NCBI RefSeq assembly: GCF_005144585.1
Contig: NZ_SSMQ01000011.1
Span: forward strand, 156,391-220,390
DNA length: 64,000 nt
Direction: 5' to 3'
Source: Polyangium fumosum
GTDB lineage: Bacteria; Myxococcota_A; Polyangia; Polyangiales; Polyangiaceae
Of the stretch, positions 25,683 through 33,927 are shown in pieces. The first letter of the stretch is position 1. The number at the start of each line of letters is the position of its first letter. A program made the position numbers and the translations under genes. Below the pieces are notes generated by a model, which made no database searches, was not told where the DNA came from, and saw only the letters and a list, made by a program, of their open reading frames with translations.

Positions 25683-27182
25683 TCAGGGTTGCGCTTCGGC
25701 GCCGGTGCCGAGCGCGCCTGCGGCGTCGCGACCGCCCCACACGAGGATCCGCGAGCCTGTCCATACGGCGGTTGCGTCGCGGCGTGTGCTCAACGCGGGC
25801 ACCTCGGGGATGGGCTCCCAGGTCCCTCCGTTCATGCCGGGTGTGTATCGCCCGCCGTCGCCGAGGCTCCCGGTGCAGACGAGATCTCCGCAGCCTCCCC
25901 AGACGATCATCGATGACCCGGTCCACACGGCGACGTGCGAGCGGCGCGGGCTTGGCGCGCCTGTGGTGGTCATGGGCGTCCATGTGCCTTGCGCGCCGGT
26001 TTGGGGCGCGAAGATCGCGCCCGTGTCGAGGTACGGGCCGCCGTTCCAGCCGCCCCAGATGTAGATCTCCGAGCCGGTCCATACGGCGGTGTGGGATTCG
26101 CGGAACGACGCGGCGTTCGTCATGGAGGTCTTTGCTGTCCATGCGTTGTCGAGCGGCGAGTACATCGCGCCGTCGCCGAGCCAATCGAAGAAGTCCATGC
26201 CGCCCCATACGACCATGCGATCGCCGACCCAGGTCGCGGAGTGCTGCGTGCGCGGGCTTGGCGCGCCCATCGTCGTCGTCGGGGACCAGGTCTTCGTGGG
26301 GATGTGGTAGCGGCCGCCGGAGAGCAGCGGCTGGTTGTTCCCCGAGGTGCCTCCCCAGACGATCATGTACGCGCCTGCTGCGACGGCGGAGTGCCGGATG
26401 CGCGGCGTGGGCTCGTTCATCGTCGGGATCGTCGTCCAGGTATCCGTGTCCGGGTTGTAGATTGCGCCGGAGCCGACCATCCCGTTCGTTGAATAGCCGC
26501 CCCACACCATCATGACTTGGCCCGTCCAGACGGCGGTGTGCCCGAAGCGCGGGGAGGGCGCGTTGACGCTGCTCATCGGCGTCCATGTCTTCGCCGTCGG
26601 GTCGTAGCGGGCGCCGTCGCCGAGCAGCGGATCGGGGCCGCTGCGCTCGCCGCCCCAGATGATCATGTGCTTGCCGGTCCAGATCGCGGTGTGGTTGAAG
26701 CGCGGCGACGGCGCGTTCTCCTGGGACAACGGGACCCACGCGAGGCAAGCGCCGCCGACGGCCGTGTGCGAGATCGCGCCTGTCTGCGGATCGCAGGCGT
26801 CGGTCGTGCAGGGATCGCCGTCGTCCGTCGTGACGGGCTTCGGCGCGCATGCGCCTGCGGCGTCGCAGGTGAGGCTCTCGACGCAGGGTGCTGGCGTGCC
26901 GCAGGTCGTGCCTATCGCGAGGGGCGTCGTGACGCACGCGCCGTTGGTGCAGGCGTCGGCTGTGCAGGGGTTTTGGTCGTCGCAGGCCGTGTCCGAGGTG
27001 CAGCCTGCGTCGCTGCCGCTGTCGGGCGCGCCGCCGCCGGAGCCTGCGTCCGGGGCATCCGTGTCTTCGGGGATGAGATCGTAATCAATCTCGGCGATGA
27101 GCACGCAGCTCGTGACCGACGACACGGCGAGCGCGGCGAGGAGCGTGCTCGCGAGGGCGAGCGACGCGCGGCGTTGGGACAT
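25683..27182 (-). CDS. Kelch-repeat lipoprotein with Cys-rich N-terminal repeats
   Basis: 499 residues from ATG 27182 with AAAAAGG upstream. The signal peptide ends at the lipobox VTSC. Residues about 60-145 hold slime-mould-type Cys repeats (CDDQNPCTADACTNGAC; DGDPCTTDACDPQTG). Residues about 150-490 contain seven kelch blades with the pattern PSPRFNHTAIWTGKHMIIWGG, repeated with variations (FGHTAVWTGQVMMVWGG, RSHVAVWTGSSMIVWGG), giving a complete seven-blade propeller. It is convergent with the propeller-lipoprotein operon. Likely a cell-surface adhesion or protein-interaction module. Confidence 0.85.
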   Translation of the reverse strand: MSQRRASLALASTLLAALAVSSVTSCVLIAEIDYDLIPEDTDAPDAGSGGGAPDSGSDAGCTSDTACDDQNPCTADACTNGACVTTPLAIGTTCGTPAPCVESLTCDAAGACAPKPVTTDDGDPCTTDACDPQTGAISHTAVGGACLAWVPLSQENAPSPRFNHTAIWTGKHMIIWGGERSGPDPLLGDGARYDPTAKTWTPMSSVNAPSPRFGHTAVWTGQVMMVWGGYSTNGMVGSGAIYNPDTDTWTTIPTMNEPTPRIRHSAVAAGAYMIVWGGTSGNNQPLLSGGRYHIPTKTWSPTTTMGAPSPRTQHSATWVGDRMVVWGGMDFFDWLGDGAMYSPLDNAWTAKTSMTNAASFRESHTAVWTGSEIYIWGGWNGGPYLDTGAIFAPQTGAQGTWTPMTTTGAPSPRRSHVAVWTGSSMIVWGGCGDLVCTGSLGDGGRYTPGMNGGTWEPIPEVPALSTRRDATAVWTGSRILVWGGRDAAGALGTGAEAQP

Positions 27183-27360
27183 CCTTTTTCGGTACCAAGG
27201 ATGCCTTCGAGCATCAAGAACTCCTTCCCATGGCGGGAATAGGGGCGCATAATCCGGACCTGATCTCGCTCGTCCTCGATCCTCGAGACGAGACGAATCG
27301 AGGCGAGGGTGCGCGGATCGATGCCGGAAGAGGCGCGCGCCCTCGGGTTCCCGGGCCTCC

Positions 27361-27388
27361 CCGGGTGGGCATGCATCGATCCACCCGG
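27361..27388 (+). promoter_or_regulatory. Leader hairpin before the haem-lipoprotein operon
   Basis: CCGGGTGG, a 12-base loop and CCACCCGG form a perfect 8-bp stem ending 19 bases before the ATG at 27408, which has no evident Shine-Dalgarno sequence. A possible promoter with CATAAT at 27248-27253 and TTCCCA 17 bp upstream lies further left. The hairpin may influence translation or mRNA stability. Confidence 0.35.
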
Positions 27389-27407
27389 ATCACCCTCGAT
27401 CCTTGTT

Positions 27408-28646
27408 ATGGCAGTGAAAACTTCTCGTGAAATCGGATCCGCGGGCCGCCCCATTCTGGGGCTGCTCCTGTCGCTCAGTGTTGTGGTCGCGGTCGCGGGG
27501 ATGAGCGCGTGTTCGAGCAATGACTCGGAAGGCTCGTCGGAGGGGACCGGCGCGACGGGCGGGGGCGGGGGCGGGGGTGGAGGCGGGGGCGGCGGGCCGA
27601 CGGGGCCGACGCCGTACGAGCTTTTCCTGAAAATCGAGCCGGACCTCGTCACGAATTGCAACATTTGCCACAAGAAGGGCGGCTCGGCGCCGGCGCCGTT
27701 CCTCGCGGGGACGACGCCCGAGGAGCGGTACCAGACGATTACGTTCTGGCCGGGGATCGTGGTGAAGGCGCCCGAGCAGAGCATTCTGCTCACGCACCCC
27801 GAGTCGGCGAACCACGGCGGCGGCGAGGCGCCGAGGATCCCGGACAACGTCAAGCCTGGCGTGCTCACGTGGCTCACGGCGGAGGCCGATGGGCTGCCGG
27901 AGGGCAATGGGGACATCGGGCCGAGCGTGCGTCCGTTCCGGCCTTTGCCGGGCGGCGCGTTGAACACGGTTTACCTCGACGCGCTCGGCGCTGATTTCGA
28001 GTACATGTCGATCGCGTTCTTCGCGGAGGCGCTCGGCGGCACGAGCGACGCGCCCACGATGCTTCGCCTGACGAACATCACGGTGCACCCCGTCATCAAC
28101 AAGCCGCTGCACATCGTGCACCCGGTCTTCACGGTCTACGTGCCGGGACAACCGGGCGATCCGGATCCGGTCGACAGCTTCTCGAACCTCGACCAGACGT
28201 TCACGCTCGGCGGGAACAACACGCTCGGGACCGGGGAGGTCGTCCTGACGAACTGGCAGAAGGGGGCGTACGTCGGGATCGCGTTCGAGCTCATCGAGGT
28301 GTACGGGGGCAACGCGGGCCCGGGGACGGGCTGCAACGATCTCGTGACGTTCCAGCAGAACGTCGTGCCGGCCATGCAGACGTGCATGATGAAATGTCAT
28401 GGCGGGGCAAACCCGCAGGCCAAGGGCACGATGGATCTGTCGGAGCTCAACGTGATGATGCCCTCAGCGGCTTGCCAGGAGGTACGGGCGCGCATCAAGC
28501 CGGGCGATTCCGCCGCGAGCCAGATCCTGCAGGTGACGGATCCGGTGCAGCCGATCGTGCACATGTACAAGTTCGACGGTGATCTGAACGCATACAACGC
28601 TTTCAAGACCAAGGTGGAGCCTTGGATCATGGCGGAGCAGCAATGA
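27408..28646 (+). CDS. Haem-motif lipoprotein (CxxCH and CX3CH)
   Basis: 412 residues from ATG 27408; the signal peptide ends at the lipobox VAGMSAC, followed by a tract of about a dozen glycines. The first domain carries CNICH (about residue 84) in a context like planctomycete-type cytochrome domains (TNCNICHKKGGSAPAPFLAG...). A middle beta-sandwich-like part (about 190-310) has conserved His residues (HPVINKPLHIVHPVF). A second cytochrome-like domain contains CMMKCHG (C-x3-C-H) and a closing helix before VEPWIMAEQQ. It heads an operon, sharing ATGA with the next gene. Predicted to be outer-membrane or periplasmic and redox active. Confidence 0.75.
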   Translation: MAVKTSREIGSAGRPILGLLLSLSVVVAVAGMSACSSNDSEGSSEGTGATGGGGGGGGGGGGGPTGPTPYELFLKIEPDLVTNCNICHKKGGSAPAPFLAGTTPEERYQTITFWPGIVVKAPEQSILLTHPESANHGGGEAPRIPDNVKPGVLTWLTAEADGLPEGNGDIGPSVRPFRPLPGGALNTVYLDALGADFEYMSIAFFAEALGGTSDAPTMLRLTNITVHPVINKPLHIVHPVFTVYVPGQPGDPDPVDSFSNLDQTFTLGGNNTLGTGEVVLTNWQKGAYVGIAFELIEVYGGNAGPGTGCNDLVTFQQNVVPAMQTCMMKCHGGANPQAKGTMDLSELNVMMPSAACQEVRARIKPGDSAASQILQVTDPVQPIVHMYKFDGDLNAYNAFKTKVEPWIMAEQQ

Positions 28647-29965
28647 CAATGAAATGGGGCAAGAGAGCGTGGACCGGGACCGCGCTGATGGGACTTTCTT
28701 TGGTCCTTTCGGCGTGCAACCCCGATGATCCCAACCAGCTCCTCGGCGGGCCGCCCGCCAATGGAGGCAAGCCCTGTCCGCCCTCCGCGGGCGGAGAGGG
28801 CGGATCCACGGCGTCGGCCACCGTCGGGAATGGCGGCTCGGGCGGCGACCCGACGACGAGCGGCGGGCAGACGACCGGCTCGGGCGGCGGCGTGAAGACC
28901 GTGCTCGACGAGCGCGTCGTCGCGTACAGCGAGGCGCTGCGCACCGCGAGCCTCAAGCTCGTTGGCAAGCTGCCGAAGAACGATGAAATCGAGGGCGTCC
29001 GGAGCGCCTCGGATCCGAAGCAGGTCTACGAGACGTTCGTCGACCAGTACATGGCGTCGCCGCGCTTTGCGGCGATGATGCTCGATTACTGGAAGAACAC
29101 GTTCCGCTCGGGCGCCATGGCCCCGAACGAGACGCCGAACCGCAACAACGCGCCGCTCTTCGCGGCGAAGATCACCGTCGAGGGCGGCGATTACCGGCAG
29201 ATCTTCACGGCGACGAGCGGCACCTGTCCCACGTTCGACCCGGCGGCCGGTACGTTCACGGCCGCCGATTGCGCGAACGGCCCTGCGGCGGCGCCCGCGG
29301 CCGGCGTGCTCTCGGACGCGGGCCTCATGGCGCAGTACGCGAGCGCGCTCGCGTTCCGGCGCGTGCGGTTCATCCAGGAGACGTTCTCCTGTCGCAAGAT
29401 GCCGGCCGAATACCGAGGCACGCCCGAGCCGAGGGGCGGTGGTTTCTATACGTCGCCCTGGCCCTTCGAATCGATTGCCGGCGCGGCGAACGGCGGTCGT
29501 GTCGACTTCCTCGATGACTCGTCGACGATCTGCGCGAACTGCCACGGCTCGATGAACCACCGGGCCCCGCTCTTCGCGGCCTACGACGACAGCGGCAAGT
29601 ACGTCGAGCCCGCCGCCGGCATGGACGGCATTCTCGAGTTCTCGGCCACGGTGCCCATCGACGGCAATCCGAAGGTCAAGCAGAGCGATTACCTGCCCCC
29701 CGGCGAGACGACGGCGTTCAAGTTCGGCCAGCCCGCGGCGAACCTCCTCGAGTACGGCCAGCGCATGGCCGCCGACGACGAGGTCGCGCGCTGCGCGGTC
29801 GTCCGCGTCTGGAACTACGCGATGTCGAAGGGCGACGCGGTCTACGATCTGGCCGACGTGCCCGACAGCGTCATCGACCCGTTCGTCAAGCAATTCAAGA
29901 CCAACTACAACCTGCGCGAGATCATCCGCGCCGCGTTCGTCCACGACGACTTCGTGAGGTATTGA
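28643..29965 (+). CDS. Lipoprotein with CxxCH motif, DUF1549/DUF1588-like
   Basis: 440 residues from ATG 28643, overlapping the upstream stop by ATGA (ATG 28649 is an alternative). The signal peptide ends at LVLSAC and is followed by Gly/Ser. The body resembles proteins of the planctomycete-cytochrome-associated DUF1549/1588 type: helices such as VYETFVDQYMASPRFAAMMLDYW, a single haem site CANCHG (about 296) followed by MNHRAPLF, and the last helical block FVKQFKTNYNLREIIRAAFVHDDFVRY. In other bacteria such proteins are encoded beside DUF1501/DUF1552 exported proteins, exactly as here. Biochemical activity of the family is not established. Confidence 0.75.
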   Translation: MTMKWGKRAWTGTALMGLSLVLSACNPDDPNQLLGGPPANGGKPCPPSAGGEGGSTASATVGNGGSGGDPTTSGGQTTGSGGGVKTVLDERVVAYSEALRTASLKLVGKLPKNDEIEGVRSASDPKQVYETFVDQYMASPRFAAMMLDYWKNTFRSGAMAPNETPNRNNAPLFAAKITVEGGDYRQIFTATSGTCPTFDPAAGTFTAADCANGPAAAPAAGVLSDAGLMAQYASALAFRRVRFIQETFSCRKMPAEYRGTPEPRGGGFYTSPWPFESIAGAANGGRVDFLDDSSTICANCHGSMNHRAPLFAAYDDSGKYVEPAAGMDGILEFSATVPIDGNPKVKQSDYLPPGETTAFKFGQPAANLLEYGQRMAADDEVARCAVVRVWNYAMSKGDAVYDLADVPDSVIDPFVKQFKTNYNLREIIRAAFVHDDFVRY

Positions 29966-29967
29966 TC

Positions 29968-30801
29968 ATGGCGCGGAGCTTCCTCGGCTGGGCGCTGCCC
30001 GGCCTGTTCTTCACGATCGGCTTCGGATTCGCGGCGTGCCTCGGCAGCGCGGATCCGATGGGCGAGGACTGCGAGCCGACCACGTCGGGTCCCGGCGCGG
30101 GCGGCAATGGTGGCACGGGCGGCGCGGGCGGCAACGGCGGCGGCTCGGCCGGCGCGGGCGCGCAATCGACCGGCGATCCCGAGACGAGCGAGAATGGCAG
30201 CAACAACTTCCATCACCCGATGGACCCGACGCAAGCGGGCCAGGACGATCCGTTCGAGATCCTGAAGAAGCGCGCGGCGGAAGGTCCGCCGGAGATCCGC
30301 ACGCGGCTGCACTCCTGCAGCAAGATGACGTATGCGGCGCTCGGCGATCTGCTCACGACGCGCGGCGTGGATCTGAACAAGATGGCCGCGGCGGGTCAGC
30401 CCCCGACGGCGGGCCAGCTCTACAAATCGGCGGCGACGAAGGATTCGCTCGGCGTGGCGAACTTCGACGCGCGCATGGGCGAGTCGTATTTCTATACGAT
30501 CTCGGCGGCCGCGAAGGTGCTCGACATCTTCATCCAGGCCGCGCCCGAGATCATCCAGAACATCGAGAACGCCGAAGAGTGCAAGATCAACGGCGTGGGC
30601 AATCCCATGTTCGATGCTGCCACCGGTCGGTGCGTCTACAACTCGCTGAGCTGCATCATGGGCCGCCCGGCGACCGAAGACGACATGGACCTCTGCAACC
30701 TGATGATCGAGCAGGCGAACAAGGCGGATCCCAAGGATCTCGCGAACAAGCGCGCGCTCACCGTCGCTGCGTTCCTGAGCGCGGCGCATACCTGCGAGTA
30801 G
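29968..30801 (+). CDS. Uncharacterised lipoprotein
   Basis: 277 residues from ATG 29968, two bases after the previous stop. The signal peptide ends at the lipobox FAAC, then a Gly/Asn/Ser spacer. The mature part is mostly helical (ILKKRAAEGPPEIRTRLHSCSKMTYAALGDLL... and VLDIFIQAAPEIIQNIENAEEC) with six cysteines and no CxxCH. Located between the DUF1549-like gene and the DUF1501-like gene, it is probably an accessory subunit of the same complex. No family recognised. Confidence 0.7.
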   Translation: MARSFLGWALPGLFFTIGFGFAACLGSADPMGEDCEPTTSGPGAGGNGGTGGAGGNGGGSAGAGAQSTGDPETSENGSNNFHHPMDPTQAGQDDPFEILKKRAAEGPPEIRTRLHSCSKMTYAALGDLLTTRGVDLNKMAAAGQPPTAGQLYKSAATKDSLGVANFDARMGESYFYTISAAAKVLDIFIQAAPEIIQNIENAEECKINGVGNPMFDAATGRCVYNSLSCIMGRPATEDDMDLCNLMIEQANKADPKDLANKRALTVAAFLSAAHTCE

Positions 30802-30812
30802 GAGAACGGGCC

Positions 30813-32336
30813 ATGGCAAACTACAAACTCAAGGATTTGCGCGGCCCCCAGCGCCGGAACTTCCTCCGGCTGATGGCCGCGGCGGGCGCGGGCTTCGCGC
30901 TCGAGCGCTCGCGGCTGCTCAATTTCATCGCCGACGAGGGCGGCACCGCGCTCGCCGCCGAGGCGTGCGGCGAGACGAACCGCCACGTCGGTATCGTCTC
31001 CGGCGGCGGCAATTTCTGCCTCTGGCAGCTCATCTGGCCGCTGCCCGACGTCGCCGCGTCCATGAACCCCGCCTTCGCGTACGACGCGGTCGGCCAGGGC
31101 TTCATGACGAACTACGTCGACGAGAACTCGTATTTCAAGAACGGCGCCGCCGACCGGCCGATGTATTACGGCCCGGACGCGCCGTTCGTCGATCAGGCGT
31201 CGCAGACCGTGCACCGGCCGATGAGCGCGTTCCTCGTCGCGGACACGGCCGTGCATCACCGAAAGCCGCTCCGCCAGATCACGATCGACGGCGCGCTCCC
31301 CGGCAACACGAACAACAGCGGCGACGGCGTCGTCGGCAGCAGCGTCACGCTCTTCGCCGCGATCGGCGCATTGCAACGCACGACGACCTCGATCCTCCCG
31401 TCGATCGGCGTCGCGCCTGCCTCGATTGGCTCCGCGCCGGGCGCGCCCACGCTCTCGATCGTGCCGAGCGCGGACTCGATGGTCGACCTGTTCAACAGCG
31501 CCGCGTCGAAGGCGATCCTGCTCGCGCAGGAGGACAAGTCGATGTTCGAGACCTATTACAAGGCGATCCTCGGCCTGCGCGAGGCCGCCGGGCGCCCGAC
31601 CTGGGCGCGCGAGCTCGACATCGCCAAGAAGGCGTCGAACCTGATCGGCAGAAACCTCGCCGATCAGCTCAGGCCGTCGACCGAGGACCTCGACTTTTAC
31701 GGCGCCAGCGCGGTCCAGGGCATGGCGGCGAGCGAGTTCTTCGGCGGTCAGAACGGCAAGGACCGGCTCCTCAACCTGGCGAAGTCCCTCATCATCACGA
31801 AGAAGGCCTTCGCGCTCGGATTGACGAACCAGGTGATCATCGGCGTCGTCGCCGAGACGGGCGGCGGCATCTTCACCGATCCGCACGAGACCTTCGCGCA
31901 GCTCCCCGGCGCGCGGAACGTGATCAAGTATTACGGCATGTTCCTCGACCGGTTCTACCAGGACCTCGCGAAGGCGCCGGATCCGGCCTGCACCGCGAAG
32001 AACCTCGACAAGACCGTCATCACCACGGTCCACGGCGATCACCCGCACGACCCGCTCACGCGGAACGCGTGGCCCGATTCGACGCCCGGCGGCGCGAACT
32101 GGATCTACGTGATGGGCAATGGGTACCTCCCGGCCGGCTGGCACGGTCATCCGAAGACCAACAACACGGCCATGGGTATCGACCCGACGACGGGCCTGAG
32201 CACCCCGTACAACGGGATGAAGTCCGTGCACGCCGCGAGCGCCGCGATCCTCTACGCGATTGCGAACGGCGACATGAAGAAGGTGACGGAGTTCTACAAG
32301 GGCAACGCCATCACCGCGCTCGTCAACAAGGTGTGA
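30813..32336 (+). CDS. Tat-exported DUF1501-like protein
   Basis: 507 residues from ATG 30813 with GGAG upstream. The N-terminus has the twin-arginine motif QRRNFLRLMAAAGAGFALERSR. The body resembles DUF1501/alkaline-phosphatase-like superfamily proteins: long conserved runs around VGIVSGGGNFCLWQLIWPLP, the segment VVAETGGGIFTDPHETFAQLPGA, and the late HGDHPHDPLTRNAWPD region that may supply metal or catalytic His/Asp residues. Export of a folded, cofactor-loaded enzyme is implied by the Tat signal. It ends the 27.4-32.3 kb operon, followed at once by a strong terminator. Confidence 0.75.
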   Translation: MANYKLKDLRGPQRRNFLRLMAAAGAGFALERSRLLNFIADEGGTALAAEACGETNRHVGIVSGGGNFCLWQLIWPLPDVAASMNPAFAYDAVGQGFMTNYVDENSYFKNGAADRPMYYGPDAPFVDQASQTVHRPMSAFLVADTAVHHRKPLRQITIDGALPGNTNNSGDGVVGSSVTLFAAIGALQRTTTSILPSIGVAPASIGSAPGAPTLSIVPSADSMVDLFNSAASKAILLAQEDKSMFETYYKAILGLREAAGRPTWARELDIAKKASNLIGRNLADQLRPSTEDLDFYGASAVQGMAASEFFGGQNGKDRLLNLAKSLIITKKAFALGLTNQVIIGVVAETGGGIFTDPHETFAQLPGARNVIKYYGMFLDRFYQDLAKAPDPACTAKNLDKTVITTVHGDHPHDPLTRNAWPDSTPGGANWIYVMGNGYLPAGWHGHPKTNNTAMGIDPTTGLSTPYNGMKSVHAASAAILYAIANGDMKKVTEFYKGNAITALVNKV

Positions 32337-32358
32337 CCGAGCCGGGCATCCGGTGACC

Positions 32359-32392
32359 TCGGCCGCGGAGCGATCCGCGGCCGAAGTCTTTT
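32359..32392 (+). terminator. Rho-independent terminator of the DUF1501-like operon
   Basis: TCGGCCGCGGA (32359-32369), loop GCGA and TCCGCGGCCGA (32374-32384) make a perfect 11-bp stem, followed by AGTCTTTT. It lies 22 bp after the stop at 32336. Confidence 0.8.
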
Positions 32393-32479
32393 GTGGGGCA
32401 TGCACGTCGAAGCACGCGCGGACGACGAAGTGTAGGGTCGTGGCCGGCCCGAGCGTTGTGGGGAGGCGAGGAGGAGCGA

Positions 32480-33925
32480 ATGAAGCGGAGCATGGTGATG
32501 GTGGCGGCGTTCTGCGCCGCGGGGGTTGGGCTCGCGGTCGGGTGCGCGAGCGGGCCTGTGGTCGTGCAGAGCAGTGATCAGGCCGCCGAGCCGCTCCCCT
32601 CGCAGGGGACGCAGGAGAAGCAGGCGAAGACCGCGCCCACGGGCATCACGACCGGCACGGCGCCCGAGGTGGCGACAGGGCCGACCGAATGGGGGATCGT
32701 GGGGCCGGCGCCGGCGCCCACCGTGGACTACCCGAGCGTCGTCACGCGGGTCGAGTCGATGGTCGGCGATCGCAACGTCATGGCGGGGGCGCAGCGCCGC
32801 AGTTTGTCGGTCATGAACGTGATGTGGGAGGACACGGGCCGGGCCCAGGGGTCTTCGCTCGGACCGAACATCTCGGATTTGACGCTGCAGGTGCGGTTCC
32901 GCGACGAGGGCAGCAGCGATTTCCGAACGGCGTTGATGCCGGTGATCCGCTTTCCGAATTTCACCGACCGCACGGGCGACATCCCGGCGGACCGGTTTTT
33001 CGTGCGCGTCGGCAACCAGAAGGCGGGCGGCGGGTCGATCGAGTCGGTGCCGCTCAAGGACGTGCTCAAGGACATTCGCGCGTTCGCCAGCTTGCCGAGC
33101 TCGATCCTCGGCAGCGGCAACCTGCTCGCGCCGCGGGACTCGCATTTCCTGGTGAGCGCGCAGGCCGTGTTCTTGCCGATTCCGAAATCGGGCAAGGCCG
33201 AGTTCAACCCGGTCATCTTCAATTACCAGTCGGCCCCGAAATCACCCGCCGTGCTCACGCTCCTGGTGACGCGCGAGGGCACGAGCATCAGCGTGATCGA
33301 GAACCGCCGGGAGGACATGGGCATCCGCGGGATGGGGCAGGAGCTTTATTTCAACAACAAGGGCCAGCGCGCCTCGTTCACGGCCGAGCGGCGCAGCGAC
33401 GTGAAGGCGCGCATCGAGGCGCAAGGCGGGCCGAAGACGGAGGCGGATCAGAGCGCGCTCGCGAAGGGAGCGGACGTGCTCTTCCTCGTGCAAGTGCCGC
33501 TCGTGCACGCGCAGCGCGGGGTGCTCGGCGGCGCGGTGCCGACGATGCCGGTGCCGAAGAGCGCCGGGGCGCCGATGCCCATGGCCACGACCAAGCCGTC
33601 GAAGAAGGTCGCCGACAGCGCGGCCGCCGAGGAGAGCGACGTGGAGCAGGCGGTGCTCGGCCACGGCCCGAACCTCGGGCCCTACAACGAGGGGCACAAC
33701 CTCCGGCTCGTGCGGGATCCCAAGTTCCCGATCCGGGTCACGGTGCAGTTCTACAAGGCCACGAGCAACGGCGTCGTGGACGAGGCGGATCTCGACGGGA
33801 TCGCCCGGTCGATCGGGAGCGTGTACGAGCACGCGGAGTTCGTCGGCTCGCTCGTGATGCCGGAGGGAGATCCGCGCAGGCCGACAGCGTGGCAGACGAT
33901 CCCGGGGGAGTGGTTCCCGTGGTGA
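32480..33925 (+). CDS. Uncharacterised lipoprotein
   Basis: 481 residues from ATG 32480 with GAGGAGCGA upstream. The signal peptide ends at the lipobox LAVGC. A Pro/Thr spacer is followed by a mixed alpha/beta domain (about 75-390) with motifs such as LTLQVRFRDEGSSDFRTALMPVIRF and FLVSAQAVFLPIPKSGKAEFNPVIFNY, an Ala/Pro-rich linker and a compact C-terminal domain of about 85 residues (FPIRVTVQFYKATSNGVVDEADLDGI...). It is convergent with the giant TPR gene, only two bases apart. No family recognised. Confidence 0.7.
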   Translation: MKRSMVMVAAFCAAGVGLAVGCASGPVVVQSSDQAAEPLPSQGTQEKQAKTAPTGITTGTAPEVATGPTEWGIVGPAPAPTVDYPSVVTRVESMVGDRNVMAGAQRRSLSVMNVMWEDTGRAQGSSLGPNISDLTLQVRFRDEGSSDFRTALMPVIRFPNFTDRTGDIPADRFFVRVGNQKAGGGSIESVPLKDVLKDIRAFASLPSSILGSGNLLAPRDSHFLVSAQAVFLPIPKSGKAEFNPVIFNYQSAPKSPAVLTLLVTREGTSISVIENRREDMGIRGMGQELYFNNKGQRASFTAERRSDVKARIEAQGGPKTEADQSALAKGADVLFLVQVPLVHAQRGVLGGAVPTMPVPKSAGAPMPMATTKPSKKVADSAAAEESDVEQAVLGHGPNLGPYNEGHNLRLVRDPKFPIRVTVQFYKATSNGVVDEADLDGIARSIGSVYEHAEFVGSLVMPEGDPRRPTAWQTIPGEWFPW

Positions 33926-33927
33926 TG

